5,131 bases of DNA from Bacteroidales bacterium. GTDB lineage: Bacteria; Bacteroidota; Bacteroidia; Bacteroidales; F082. The translations under genes were made by a program, and so were the position numbers. Under the pieces are notes generated by a model. The model ran no database searches and was not told the DNA's origin. It saw only the letters and a program-made list of their open reading frames with translations. Shown here one piece after another: positions 1-5,131 of the stretch (position 1 is its first letter; every line of letters starts with the position of its first letter). The DNA lies in the NCBI GenBank assembly GCA_029933565.1, contig JAOZNY010000202.1, positions 1 through 5,131 on the forward strand, written 5' to 3'.

Positions 1-29
1 TTTTATCAAAATCTATACCAATTAATCGG

Positions 30-37
30 CAAATGTA
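30..37 (-). promoter_or_regulatory. Candidate leftward -7 promoter element (TACATTTG)
   Basis: On the minus strand this reads TACATTTG followed by C, a full match to the Bacteroidota -7 consensus TAnnTTTG. No exact TTG -33 element lies 17-23 bp upstream; the nearest is ATG (plus-strand CAT at 60-62) with a 22-bp gap, a two-of-three match. The same octamer lies upstream of rpoN at 5102-5109. It would drive a leftward gene starting outside the window, so its target cannot be confirmed. Confidence 0.3.
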
Positions 38-79
38 ATTTATTTTATAAAATATGTGACATTGCTATTTTTATAATGG

Positions 80-114
80 TTGCCTTTAACAAAACAAAAA
101 ATACTTAAACTTTG
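80..114 (+). promoter_or_regulatory. Weak candidate promoter for the Omp28-like gene
   Basis: TTG at 80-82 and AAACTTTG at 107-114 resemble the -33 (TTG) and -7 (TAnnTTTG) elements of Bacteroidota promoters. The -7 has one mismatch at its first T, and the 24-bp gap is slightly longer than usual. If used, it would give a leader of roughly 150 nt before the ATG at 271. It is the best rightward candidate I can find here, but such matches arise easily in AT-rich DNA. Confidence 0.2.
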
Positions 115-186
115 ATTGGAGAAGGAATTTCATATTAATAATTCCATTTAGTAGGAAACTATTTTTATGTTAATGATGTCTTAAAC

Positions 187-234
187 TGTGGCTAGGGCTT
201 TTTAATCAATAAAACAATTAGTATTTTAGCCGCA
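187..234 (+). other. Possible leader stem-loop upstream of the Omp28-like gene
   Basis: TGTGGCTA at 187-194 pairs with TAGCCGCA at 227-234 over 8 bp, including one G-U pair, enclosing a 32-nt AT-rich loop. It contains the only GC-rich bases of the region and ends 36 nt before the start codon. It could be a 5' leader structure or chance. There is no following T-tract, so it is not a terminator. Confidence 0.25.
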
Positions 235-270
235 TAAGGATATTTTAAAGAATTAAAAAAAATTATTAAT

Positions 271-1950
271 ATGAAAAAAAGATTTACACTTTTATTTTTT
301 AGCATAGCAATAATGCTGACTGCCTTTGGCCAGAACAGAATGGTTTTGTTTGAGGCATTTACCAGTACAACCTGTGGCCCATGTGCCAGTCAGAACCCTG
401 CATTTGATGCACTTTTGGGAAACAATTCTGATATTGCTACTTCGATTAAATATCATATGAGTTGGCCAGCACCAGGTACCGACCCCTATTATCTCGACAA
501 TCCTGACGAGAACAACAACCGAAGAGGTTATTATGGTGTTAACTCTGTGCCTCATGTTCAGGCCGATGGAAATTATTGGAGTGGACAACCAGGGCAGGTT
601 AGTCAGGGATTGATTAATCAAATGTCGAATGTTGCCTCGCCTTTTGAAATGCAGATACAAACTGAGTTATCGCCTGCTAACGATACAATTTTTGTAACTA
701 CCTTAATTAAGGCAATTGACGAAATAACTACCAATCTTATAGTCCATAATGTTGTTGTAGAAAAATATCTTTATAATAATCCGGGATCTGGCCTAAATGG
801 TGAGCATCACTTTCGTAATGTGATGAAGAAAATGCTTCCCACAGCATCGGGAACACCTCTTCACGCACCTATGAGTGATGGTGATTATGTTATTCTTGAA
901 AACTATTGGGTATTGGATTATATTTATGATATTGATGAACTTGCAGTTATTTCTTTCGTGCAAAATAATTTAAACAAAGAGGTATTTCAGGCAGCAAAGA
1001 GTAGTGAAGATCCACTCACACCTATTTATTCCTTAGATGCCGAAGTGCTTAGCGTAGAAAATGTTACTGATGCAAACTGCTTTGGTACTTTGGAGCCAAG
1101 TGTTACAATCAGAAATAATGGACAAGTTGAATTGACTTCCATAACAATTGAATATTCGGTAAATGGTGGCGATGTTCAAACAGCAGATTGGGCAGGAAGT
1201 CTTTCATTTCTTGGAACAGCAAAAATTGCACTTGATGAGATTGTTTTTGATGTATTGGAGACAAATGATTTGGTGATTGTTGGCATAAACCCAAATAGTA
1301 GCACCGATGATTACGAAACTAATAATACTTTCACTTTTACATTTAATCAAGCCTCAAACTTAAGTGGAGCAGTTAATCTTTTTATGATTTTTGACGATAA
1401 TCCTGAGGAAACCACTTGGGAACTTCTAAATTCTTCAGGCGAGATAATTCAGGAGGGTGGCCCCTACACTACACCCGGTGGTATGAAAATAGAGCCTCTT
1501 GATGTTTCAACCCTTGATTGCTACGAACTTATAATGTATGATGCAGGTGGAAACGGAATGTGTTGTAATAGTGGCGATGGATATTATGCTGTAATTTATG
1601 GCAATAACCAAACGGCTTTTGAAGGAGCAAGTTTTGGAGACCTTGAACGCAATCAGTTTAATTATGATCCGGTTGGTGTAACTGAAAATATAGTTTTCAC
1701 CGAAATGAGTGTCTTTCCAAATCCTGTTAACGATGTTTTAAACATTAATTTCAATTTGTTTGAGTCATCAGATGTAAGTATTCATGTTTACGATTTGCAG
1801 GGGAAAGTGGTTTTTGAAACTGTTGAAGGCTACAGTCAAACTGGAAATAAAGAATATAAAATTAATCTTGATAATCTTAATTCAGGTATTTACCTTTTAA
1901 AACTTAGTATCGGGGAAGACACTTTCGTTGAGAAAATTACTGTGAGATAG
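271..1950 (+). CDS. Omp28-related thioredoxin-like secreted protein with T9SS type A sorting domain
   Basis: This 559-residue modular protein is predicted to be exported and then secreted or surface-attached by T9SS. Residues 1-20 form a signal peptide (KKR, hydrophobic core, likely cleavage AFG|QN), which supports the start at 271. Residues 24-250 resemble Omp28-type thioredoxin-like proteins: VLFEAF, then a CGPC redox motif at 35-38, and a cis-proline-like SVPH at 92-95. The Trp that usually precedes CxxC is Thr34. Residues 254-357 look like a CARDB/Ig-like beta domain (TIRNNGQVELTSITIEYSVNGG spans 279-300). Residues 366-445 match a module recurrent in secreted Bacteroidota proteins (ETTWEL, GGPY, DCYELIMYD, GNGMCCNSGDGYY), with Cys417, 431 and 432. 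Residues 475-559 are a T9SS type A tail: VFPNPVNDVLNI, YDLQGKVV, LNSGIYLLKL and C-terminal EKITVR. Substrate and partner are unknown; redox activity is inferred from CGPC alone. A terminator follows, so it is probably monocistronic. Confidence 0.9.
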   Translation: MKKRFTLLFFSIAIMLTAFGQNRMVLFEAFTSTTCGPCASQNPAFDALLGNNSDIATSIKYHMSWPAPGTDPYYLDNPDENNNRRGYYGVNSVPHVQADGNYWSGQPGQVSQGLINQMSNVASPFEMQIQTELSPANDTIFVTTLIKAIDEITTNLIVHNVVVEKYLYNNPGSGLNGEHHFRNVMKKMLPTASGTPLHAPMSDGDYVILENYWVLDYIYDIDELAVISFVQNNLNKEVFQAAKSSEDPLTPIYSLDAEVLSVENVTDANCFGTLEPSVTIRNNGQVELTSITIEYSVNGGDVQTADWAGSLSFLGTAKIALDEIVFDVLETNDLVIVGINPNSSTDDYETNNTFTFTFNQASNLSGAVNLFMIFDDNPEETTWELLNSSGEIIQEGGPYTTPGGMKIEPLDVSTLDCYELIMYDAGGNGMCCNSGDGYYAVIYGNNQTAFEGASFGDLERNQFNYDPVGVTENIVFTEMSVFPNPVNDVLNINFNLFESSDVSIHVYDLQGKVVFETVEGYSQTGNKEYKINLDNLNSGIYLLKLSIGEDTFVEKITVR

Positions 1951-1953
1951 GAA

Positions 1954-1980
1954 TATTTCACTATTTGGAATAGTAAAATG
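1954..1980 (+). other. Stem-loop directly after the Omp28-like gene
   Basis: Positions 1954-1965 pair with 1969-1980 around a TGG loop, giving 11 of 12 pairs (one C-A mismatch, one T-G wobble). It starts 3 nt after the stop codon and has no T-tract of its own. It may protect or position the mRNA 3' end together with the terminator that abuts it. Confidence 0.45.
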
Positions 1981-2028
1981 CCCATTGCAAATCGCTTTGA
2001 AAGAACTGATCTACAATGGGTTTTTTTT
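1981..2028 (+). terminator. Intrinsic (Rho-independent) terminator of the Omp28-like gene
   Basis: CCCATTG at 1981-1987 pairs perfectly with CAATGGG at 2014-2020 across a 26-nt loop, followed at once by eight T residues (2021-2028). A GC-capped stem ending in a T-tract is the classic intrinsic terminator layout. The loop is longer than usual, which weakens the hairpin somewhat. It ends the upstream transcription unit and shows that the ATG at 2016 is part of the hairpin and not a translation start. Confidence 0.7.
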
Positions 2029-2029
2029 G

Positions 2030-2037
2030 TATTTTTG
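2030..2037 (+). promoter_or_regulatory. Candidate -7 promoter element for the choice-of-anchor L gene
   Basis: TATTTTTG fully matches the Bacteroidota -7 consensus TAnnTTTG and ends 20 nt before the ATG at 2058, leaving a short leader. The -33 position offers only CTG at 2006-2008 (one mismatch from TTG, 21-bp gap), located inside the terminator loop. The T-rich setting makes a chance match possible, but a promoter is needed here because the terminator separates this gene from its upstream neighbour. Confidence 0.35.
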
Positions 2038-2057
2038 TTTTAACCAAAACAAGCAAA

Positions 2058-2972
2058 ATGAGCACAAAGTTTATTTCCCCAACCTTATTTCTTTTAATTT
2101 TCATTTTTTTTAATTCAACAGAAAGCAAAGCCCAGTTTAGAGATTTTTATGTTGAACCATGCACTGATAGTTTATCGGTAATTAATTTATTCGATTCTGT
2201 ATTTTTTAGCAATTTACCACCACAAACAATTTCTAATCTAACTTTTAAGGGTGACCCTACTGCTGTGGGATATTTTAGTGATGGTTTTTTTTTAGGTTTC
2301 GACAGTGGAAAGGGCATTGTTTTAACTACAGGAAGTGTTCAAGACTGTGACCATAGTAATATTTGCAATAGCTCGGCAAATGCCAGCACCTACAACAATG
2401 GGATTTCCGGAGATGAAGACCTTGTTGCACTTTTAGGCGGAAGCACACAATCGTATGATGCCTGCATAATTGAGTTCGATTTTAAACCTGTAAATGAGTC
2501 TATTGAGTTTGAGTATGTTTTTGCATCGGAAGAATACCATGAATATGTTTTTGCATCGTTTAACGATGTAATGGGAATGTTTCTTAGTGGAGAAGAGATT
2601 TCGGGGCCATATTCCAATAATTCAAAGAATATTGCTTTAATACCCGGAACAAATACTGCTGTGAGTATCAACAATATTAATTTTGAAAAAGGCGGGAAAA
2701 CATGCGAAGGTAAACCGCCTGGATGTACAAATTGTCAGTATTTTAAAGATAACAGCCAAAGTTCCGATCCAGCATTTAATAAATTTGTTTACGATGCATT
2801 AACAGTTCCTTTAATGACAACCCACAATATTTTACATGGTAAATGGTATCATATAAAAATAGTCATTGGCGATGCGGGAGATCACATTTTCGATTCTGCA
2901 CTATTTTTGGGTAAAAAGAGCTTTAAAACAGGATATATTCAACCTAATTATTCACCAATGATAATGGATTAA
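2058..2972 (+). CDS. Secreted choice-of-anchor L domain protein without a visible anchor
   Basis: This is a 304-residue exported protein of unknown function. The start at 2058 gives a proper signal peptide (MSTK, hydrophobic core, likely cleavage SKA|QF after residue 25). An in-frame ATG at 2016 would add 14 residues but lies in the terminator stem. Residues 45-290 show the choice-of-anchor L family pattern in order: GYFSDG (71-76), GFDSGKGIVLTTG (80-92), GDEDL (118-122), a CIIEFDFKP segment (136-144), YVFASEEY (153-160), FNDVMGMFLSG (168-178), NIALIPGTNTAVSINN (191-206), YHIKIVIGDAGDHIFDSALFLG (264-285). Family members usually continue into a sorting or anchoring region such as a T9SS tail. 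Here the protein stops about 15 residues after the domain, with no such tail. A cysteine-bearing stretch (Cys216, 223, 226) sits before the VYDAL segment. The last bases overlap the convergent gene by 4 bp. The family assignment is firm; the role (adhesion or surface structure) is a guess. Confidence 0.87.
   Translation: MSTKFISPTLFLLIFIFFNSTESKAQFRDFYVEPCTDSLSVINLFDSVFFSNLPPQTISNLTFKGDPTAVGYFSDGFFLGFDSGKGIVLTTGSVQDCDHSNICNSSANASTYNNGISGDEDLVALLGGSTQSYDACIIEFDFKPVNESIEFEYVFASEEYHEYVFASFNDVMGMFLSGEEISGPYSNNSKNIALIPGTNTAVSINNINFEKGGKTCEGKPPGCTNCQYFKDNSQSSDPAFNKFVYDALTVPLMTTHNILHGKWYHIKIVIGDAGDHIFDSALFLGKKSFKTGYIQPNYSPMIMD
2514..2558 (+). repeat. 15-bp direct repeat inside the choice-of-anchor L gene
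   Basis: TATGTTTTTGCATCG occurs exactly at 2514-2528 and 2544-2558, 30 bp apart and in frame, so that EYVFAS is encoded twice (residues 152-157 and 162-167). The first copy is the conserved family motif; the second falls where relatives have a less similar sequence. Confidence 0.7.
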
Positions 2973-3580
2973 ATAAAAAGAAACATCGATAACATAAAAA
3001 TGCTGCCTAGCAAAAAGCCCAGATAAATTTGTGAAGGCAAATGTGATTTAAGTTTTAAGCGGGCAAAACCTGTGAATCCGGCCGTAAGTATTATCAAATA
3101 AATTAAATGATTTATGTCTTGACTAAAAGTAAGGGCAAGTCCGGTAAATGCTCCAAAAAGTCCACCCAAACCCACCATATGCACGCTTATCTTAGTGATA
3201 TAATTTATGAGCAAACTTAACAAAACCAATATTGTGGCTCCAAGCATAAATAGGTTGAAGATTGAAGATTGTGGTGCTTCTCTAAGAAAATAATAAGTGG
3301 CAAAGAAAAATCCCGAAACTATGAACAAGGGTAGAGTCCTCTCTTTGCTATTTTCCATTTGTAAACTGTTGATCATTTTTGCCCTAAGCAAGATAAACAT
3401 CATTATTGATGGCAGCACAAAAGTTGTAATAAACACAAAACTCAATACTAAATATTTATACTGAAGCGGCAGCACCATCACAAAATAGTAATTTGTACTG
3501 AAGAGCAATAAAAGCGCGTAAGTGGGTATTAATAGCGGATGAAATAATACAGAAAGAATCTTAGCAAATTGCTTCTCCAT
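2969..3580 (-). CDS. Polytopic membrane protein resembling a degenerate PAP2 phosphatase
   Basis: This 203-residue protein is almost entirely hydrophobic, with about six or seven membrane segments (roughly 8-28, 43-65, 84-99, 108-127, 136-153, 157-172, 186-203). It resembles small PAP2-like proteins that Bacteroidota genomes annotate as PA-phosphatase or hypothetical. The PAP2 motifs are only partly kept. Around R81 there is ERTLP in place of KxxxxxxRP, without the Lys. The PSGH site reads ISVH (131-134). The third motif reads A173-R174-x5-H180-x3-Q184, keeping Arg and His but with Ser to Ala and Asp to Gln. A lipid-phosphatase role is therefore uncertain; it may be non-catalytic or act on another substrate. 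It starts 10 bp after the rpoN stop on the same strand, so co-transcription is likely. No Shine-Dalgarno is seen. Its stop codon overlaps that of the convergent gene. The membrane assignment is strong and the family assignment moderate. Confidence 0.8.
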   Translation of the reverse strand: MEKQFAKILSVLFHPLLIPTYALLLLFSTNYYFVMVLPLQYKYLVLSFVFITTFVLPSIMMFILLRAKMINSLQMENSKERTLPLFIVSGFFFATYYFLREAPQSSIFNLFMLGATILVLLSLLINYITKISVHMVGLGGLFGAFTGLALTFSQDINHLIYLIILTAGFTGFARLKLKSHLPSQIYLGFLLGSIFMLSMFLFI

Positions 3581-3590
3581 CAGGCTTTTA

Positions 3591-5069
3591 TTAAAGTTCC
3601 TTTCTTAATCTTGCAACAGGAATCGACAGTTGTTCACGATATTTTGCAACTGTTCGTCGGGCAATGTTATATTCTTTTTCCTTTAAAAGCGTAGTGAGAT
3701 ATTCATCAGTAAAAGGTTTTCTTTTATTCTCAGATTCAATAATATCTTTAAGAATAGTTTTTATTTCCCGGGTGGAAACTTCCTCTCCATCTTCCTTCTG
3801 CATGCTTTCGCTGAAAAAACTCTTTAACAGAAACGTTCCGAAAGTTGTTTGTACATATTTGCTGTTGGCAACACGCGAGATTGTTGAAATATCAAGTTTC
3901 ACTATTTCAGCAATATCTTTTAAAATCATCGGTCTCAAATTTGTATCATCGCCACTTAGGAAATACTTATACTGATAGTCCATTATTGCTTTCATGGTAG
4001 TGTAAAGAGTATTTTGCCTTTGTTTAATTGCATCAATGAACCATCTTGCCGAATCAACTTTGTTTTTTATAAATGTAAATGCTTCTTTTTGTTTCTTGGT
4101 TTTCTTCTGACCACTTAGGTCATTTATCATTCCTGCATAAGTTCGGCTAACTCGTAACTCAGGTGTATTCCATGTGTTAAGCATTAACTCAAGTTCGCCA
4201 TTACTGTTGGTAATCGTAAAATCAGGAATAATATAATGGTTAGTTTTTACAGTTTCGCTAAGCGAATTTCCGGGTTTTGGATTTAACTTAAGTATCTCAT
4301 CCATTGCCTCTTTTAGTTGATCTTCACTAATTTCAGCTCTTCGCATTATTTTTTGGTAATGCTTTTTTGTGAATTCATTAAAAAACCGCTTAATTATTTT
4401 AATGGCTAGTTCAATGGATTCCGATGGATGTTCTTTTGAATTTCTTCTTAACTGAATTAGCAAACAATCTTGAAGGTTTCTGGCACCAACCCCTGATGGG
4501 TCAAATTCCTGAATTACTTCAAGTACTTCAGTAACAATCTGTTTATTAGTAATTAAGTTTTGCGTAAAAGCCAAATCGTCAACTATTGCCTCAGCCGATC
4601 GTTGTAAATAACCCGAATCATCAATATTGCCAATAATATACACTCCAATTTCATATCGGTTCTTGTCAAGAATCCTTACTCCAAGTTGTTCCTTCAGCAT
4701 ATCGTGGAAACTAATCCCAGAGGAAAATGGAATTTCCCGGTTTTTATCGTCAGGGCTATAATTGTTTGCATTGAGTTTGTAATACGGAGTGTCATCATCA
4801 TTAAGATAGTCCTCCAAATCAAATTCATCCTCTTTGTTTACAAATTCGTCGTCATCATAATCAGTATTATCTTCTGCCGAATCTTCAAATTTGTCATCAT
4901 CAGAAATATCATCATCGGCACCTTCTGTTTCCAATGCCGGATTTTCTTCAATTTCTTGTTTTATGCGTTGTTCAATACCAACAGTCGGAATCTGCAAAAG
5001 TTTCATCAGCAATATTTGCTGAGGAGAAAGTTTTATTGACAGTTTTTGCTGAAGCCTTTGACCTAACAT
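3591..5069 (-). CDS. rpoN: RNA polymerase sigma-54 factor RpoN
   Basis: This is a full-length (492-residue) sigma-54, which binds core RNA polymerase and directs it to -24/-12 promoters that need ATP-driven enhancer-binding proteins. Region I, the activator-interacting domain, spans about 1-47 (Gln/Leu-rich, ending ENPALE). Region II at 49-93 is strongly acidic: 25 of 45 residues are Asp or Glu. The core-binding region (about 118-310) carries DPSGVGARNLQDCLLIQL (190-207) and LNPKPG (262-267). ARWFIDAIKQRQNTL (341-355) leads into the helix-turn-helix (LKDIAEIVKLDISTISRVA, 383-401) and KYVQTTFGTF (404-413). The RpoN box ARRTVAKYRE is perfect at 470-479, near the C-terminus as expected. E. coli RpoN has 477 residues, so nothing is missing. 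The start at 5069 begins with the expected MLGQRLQQKLSIKLSPQQ. It is followed after 10 bp by the PAP2-like gene. No enhancer-binding protein is in the window. Confidence 0.97.
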   Translation of the reverse strand: MLGQRLQQKLSIKLSPQQILLMKLLQIPTVGIEQRIKQEIEENPALETEGADDDISDDDKFEDSAEDNTDYDDDEFVNKEDEFDLEDYLNDDDTPYYKLNANNYSPDDKNREIPFSSGISFHDMLKEQLGVRILDKNRYEIGVYIIGNIDDSGYLQRSAEAIVDDLAFTQNLITNKQIVTEVLEVIQEFDPSGVGARNLQDCLLIQLRRNSKEHPSESIELAIKIIKRFFNEFTKKHYQKIMRRAEISEDQLKEAMDEILKLNPKPGNSLSETVKTNHYIIPDFTITNSNGELELMLNTWNTPELRVSRTYAGMINDLSGQKKTKKQKEAFTFIKNKVDSARWFIDAIKQRQNTLYTTMKAIMDYQYKYFLSGDDTNLRPMILKDIAEIVKLDISTISRVANSKYVQTTFGTFLLKSFFSESMQKEDGEEVSTREIKTILKDIIESENKRKPFTDEYLTTLLKEKEYNIARRTVAKYREQLSIPVARLRKEL

Positions 5070-5101
5070 TTTATTAATTGATGTTTTCCATTTTTCAAAA
5101 A

Positions 5102-5109
5102 CAAATGTA
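5102..5109 (-). promoter_or_regulatory. Candidate -7 promoter element of rpoN
   Basis: The minus strand reads TACATTTG, a full match to TAnnTTTG, 32 nt upstream of the rpoN ATG. A -33 TTG would fall at the window edge; what is visible there is ATG (plus-strand CAT 5128-5130, 18-bp gap), a two-of-three match. Transcription would begin roughly at 5095-5098, giving a leader of about 25-30 nt. This would drive both rpoN and the PAP2-like gene. Confidence 0.4.
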
Positions 5110-5131
5110 ACAACATTTTTTGGTTGGCATG

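Larger units (their letters stand above)
1..270. other. AT-rich non-coding region, probably divergent intergenic
   Basis: I see no convincing coding sequence here. The stretch is very AT-rich and ends in an A-rich leader directly before the ATG at 271, as is common for Bacteroidota genes that lack a Shine-Dalgarno sequence. It holds a good leftward -7 element at 30-37, a poor rightward one at 107-114, a short inverted repeat (GGAATT 124-129 with AATTCC 140-145) and a longer-range stem (187-194 with 227-234). The leftward element suggests a divergent gene beginning beyond the left edge, but none of that gene is visible. Confidence 0.5.

Noticed and set aside
292..660. Minus-strand open frame of 122 codons inside the Omp28-like gene
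   Set aside because: It lies wholly antisense to a gene with clear domains, and its predicted product shows no signal peptide, domain or family-like pattern.
1109..1294. Minus-strand open frame of 61 codons
   Set aside because: Antisense to the Ig/CARDB-like region of the Omp28-like gene; composition looks like a shadow with many His/Gln/Ser.
2390..2674. Minus-strand open frame of 94 codons
   Set aside because: Antisense to the conserved core of the choice-of-anchor L domain, with repeats that merely mirror the EYVFAS duplication.
3001..3012. Small hairpin TGCT/AGCA flanked by A-runs, as a possible terminator for either convergent gene
   Set aside because: Only 4 bp of stem, and it lies inside the PAP2-like coding sequence upstream of its stop codon.
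3664..3975. Plus-strand open frame of 103 codons opposite rpoN
   Set aside because: It is the complement of the sigma-54 DNA-binding region; the hydrophobic Ser/Phe-rich product is what antisense of Glu/Lys-rich coding sequence yields.
4793..4920. TCATCA-rich stretch as a possible microsatellite
   Set aside because: The runs are short and interrupted and simply encode the Asp-rich region II of RpoN.
4686..5039. Plus-strand open frame of 117 codons opposite rpoN, Ile/Phe/Val-rich like a membrane protein
   Set aside because: The Ile/Val richness is the reverse complement of Asp/Asn codons in the acidic region II; no independent support.

Overview
The window looks like a chromosomal segment from a member of the Bacteroidota. 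It is AT-rich. Its first gene ends in a type IX secretion system (T9SS) sorting domain, and the second is a choice-of-anchor L protein. No start codon has a clear Shine-Dalgarno sequence. The best promoter candidates match the phylum's TAnnTTTG -7 element. Nothing in the sequence settles the genus.

Layout: (1) Positions 1-270 are non-coding and probably a divergent intergenic region, with a good leftward -7 element near the left edge and weak elements and hairpins leading to the first gene. (2) Positions 271-1950 (+) encode a secreted modular protein: Omp28/thioredoxin-like CGPC module, Ig/CARDB-like module, a Cys-Cys beta-module and a T9SS type A tail. (3) Positions 1951-2057 hold two tandem stem-loops, the second a convincing intrinsic terminator whose T-tract runs into the likely promoter of the next gene. 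(4) Positions 2058-2972 (+) encode a secreted choice-of-anchor L protein with no visible C-terminal anchor or sorting domain. Its true start is 2058, not the upstream ATG at 2016 that sits in the terminator stem. (5) Positions 2969-3580 (-) encode a polytopic membrane protein resembling a degenerate PAP2 phosphatase. (6) Positions 3591-5069 (-) encode a full-length RpoN (sigma-54), with a well-placed TACATTTG element upstream.

The right half is a leftward operon: rpoN followed after 10 bp by the PAP2-like gene. The left half holds two rightward cell-surface genes separated by a terminator. The two halves converge so tightly that the stop codons share a palindromic TTAA. The surface proteins probably act outside the cell, one via T9SS. 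RpoN would recruit RNA polymerase to promoters that depend on enhancer-binding proteins, none of which are in view. I found no mobile element, CRISPR array, tRNA or rRNA. I see no clearly new system; the most unusual items are the anchorless choice-of-anchor protein, the rpoN-linked PAP2-like protein with altered catalytic motifs, and the compact regulatory junction at 1951-2057.
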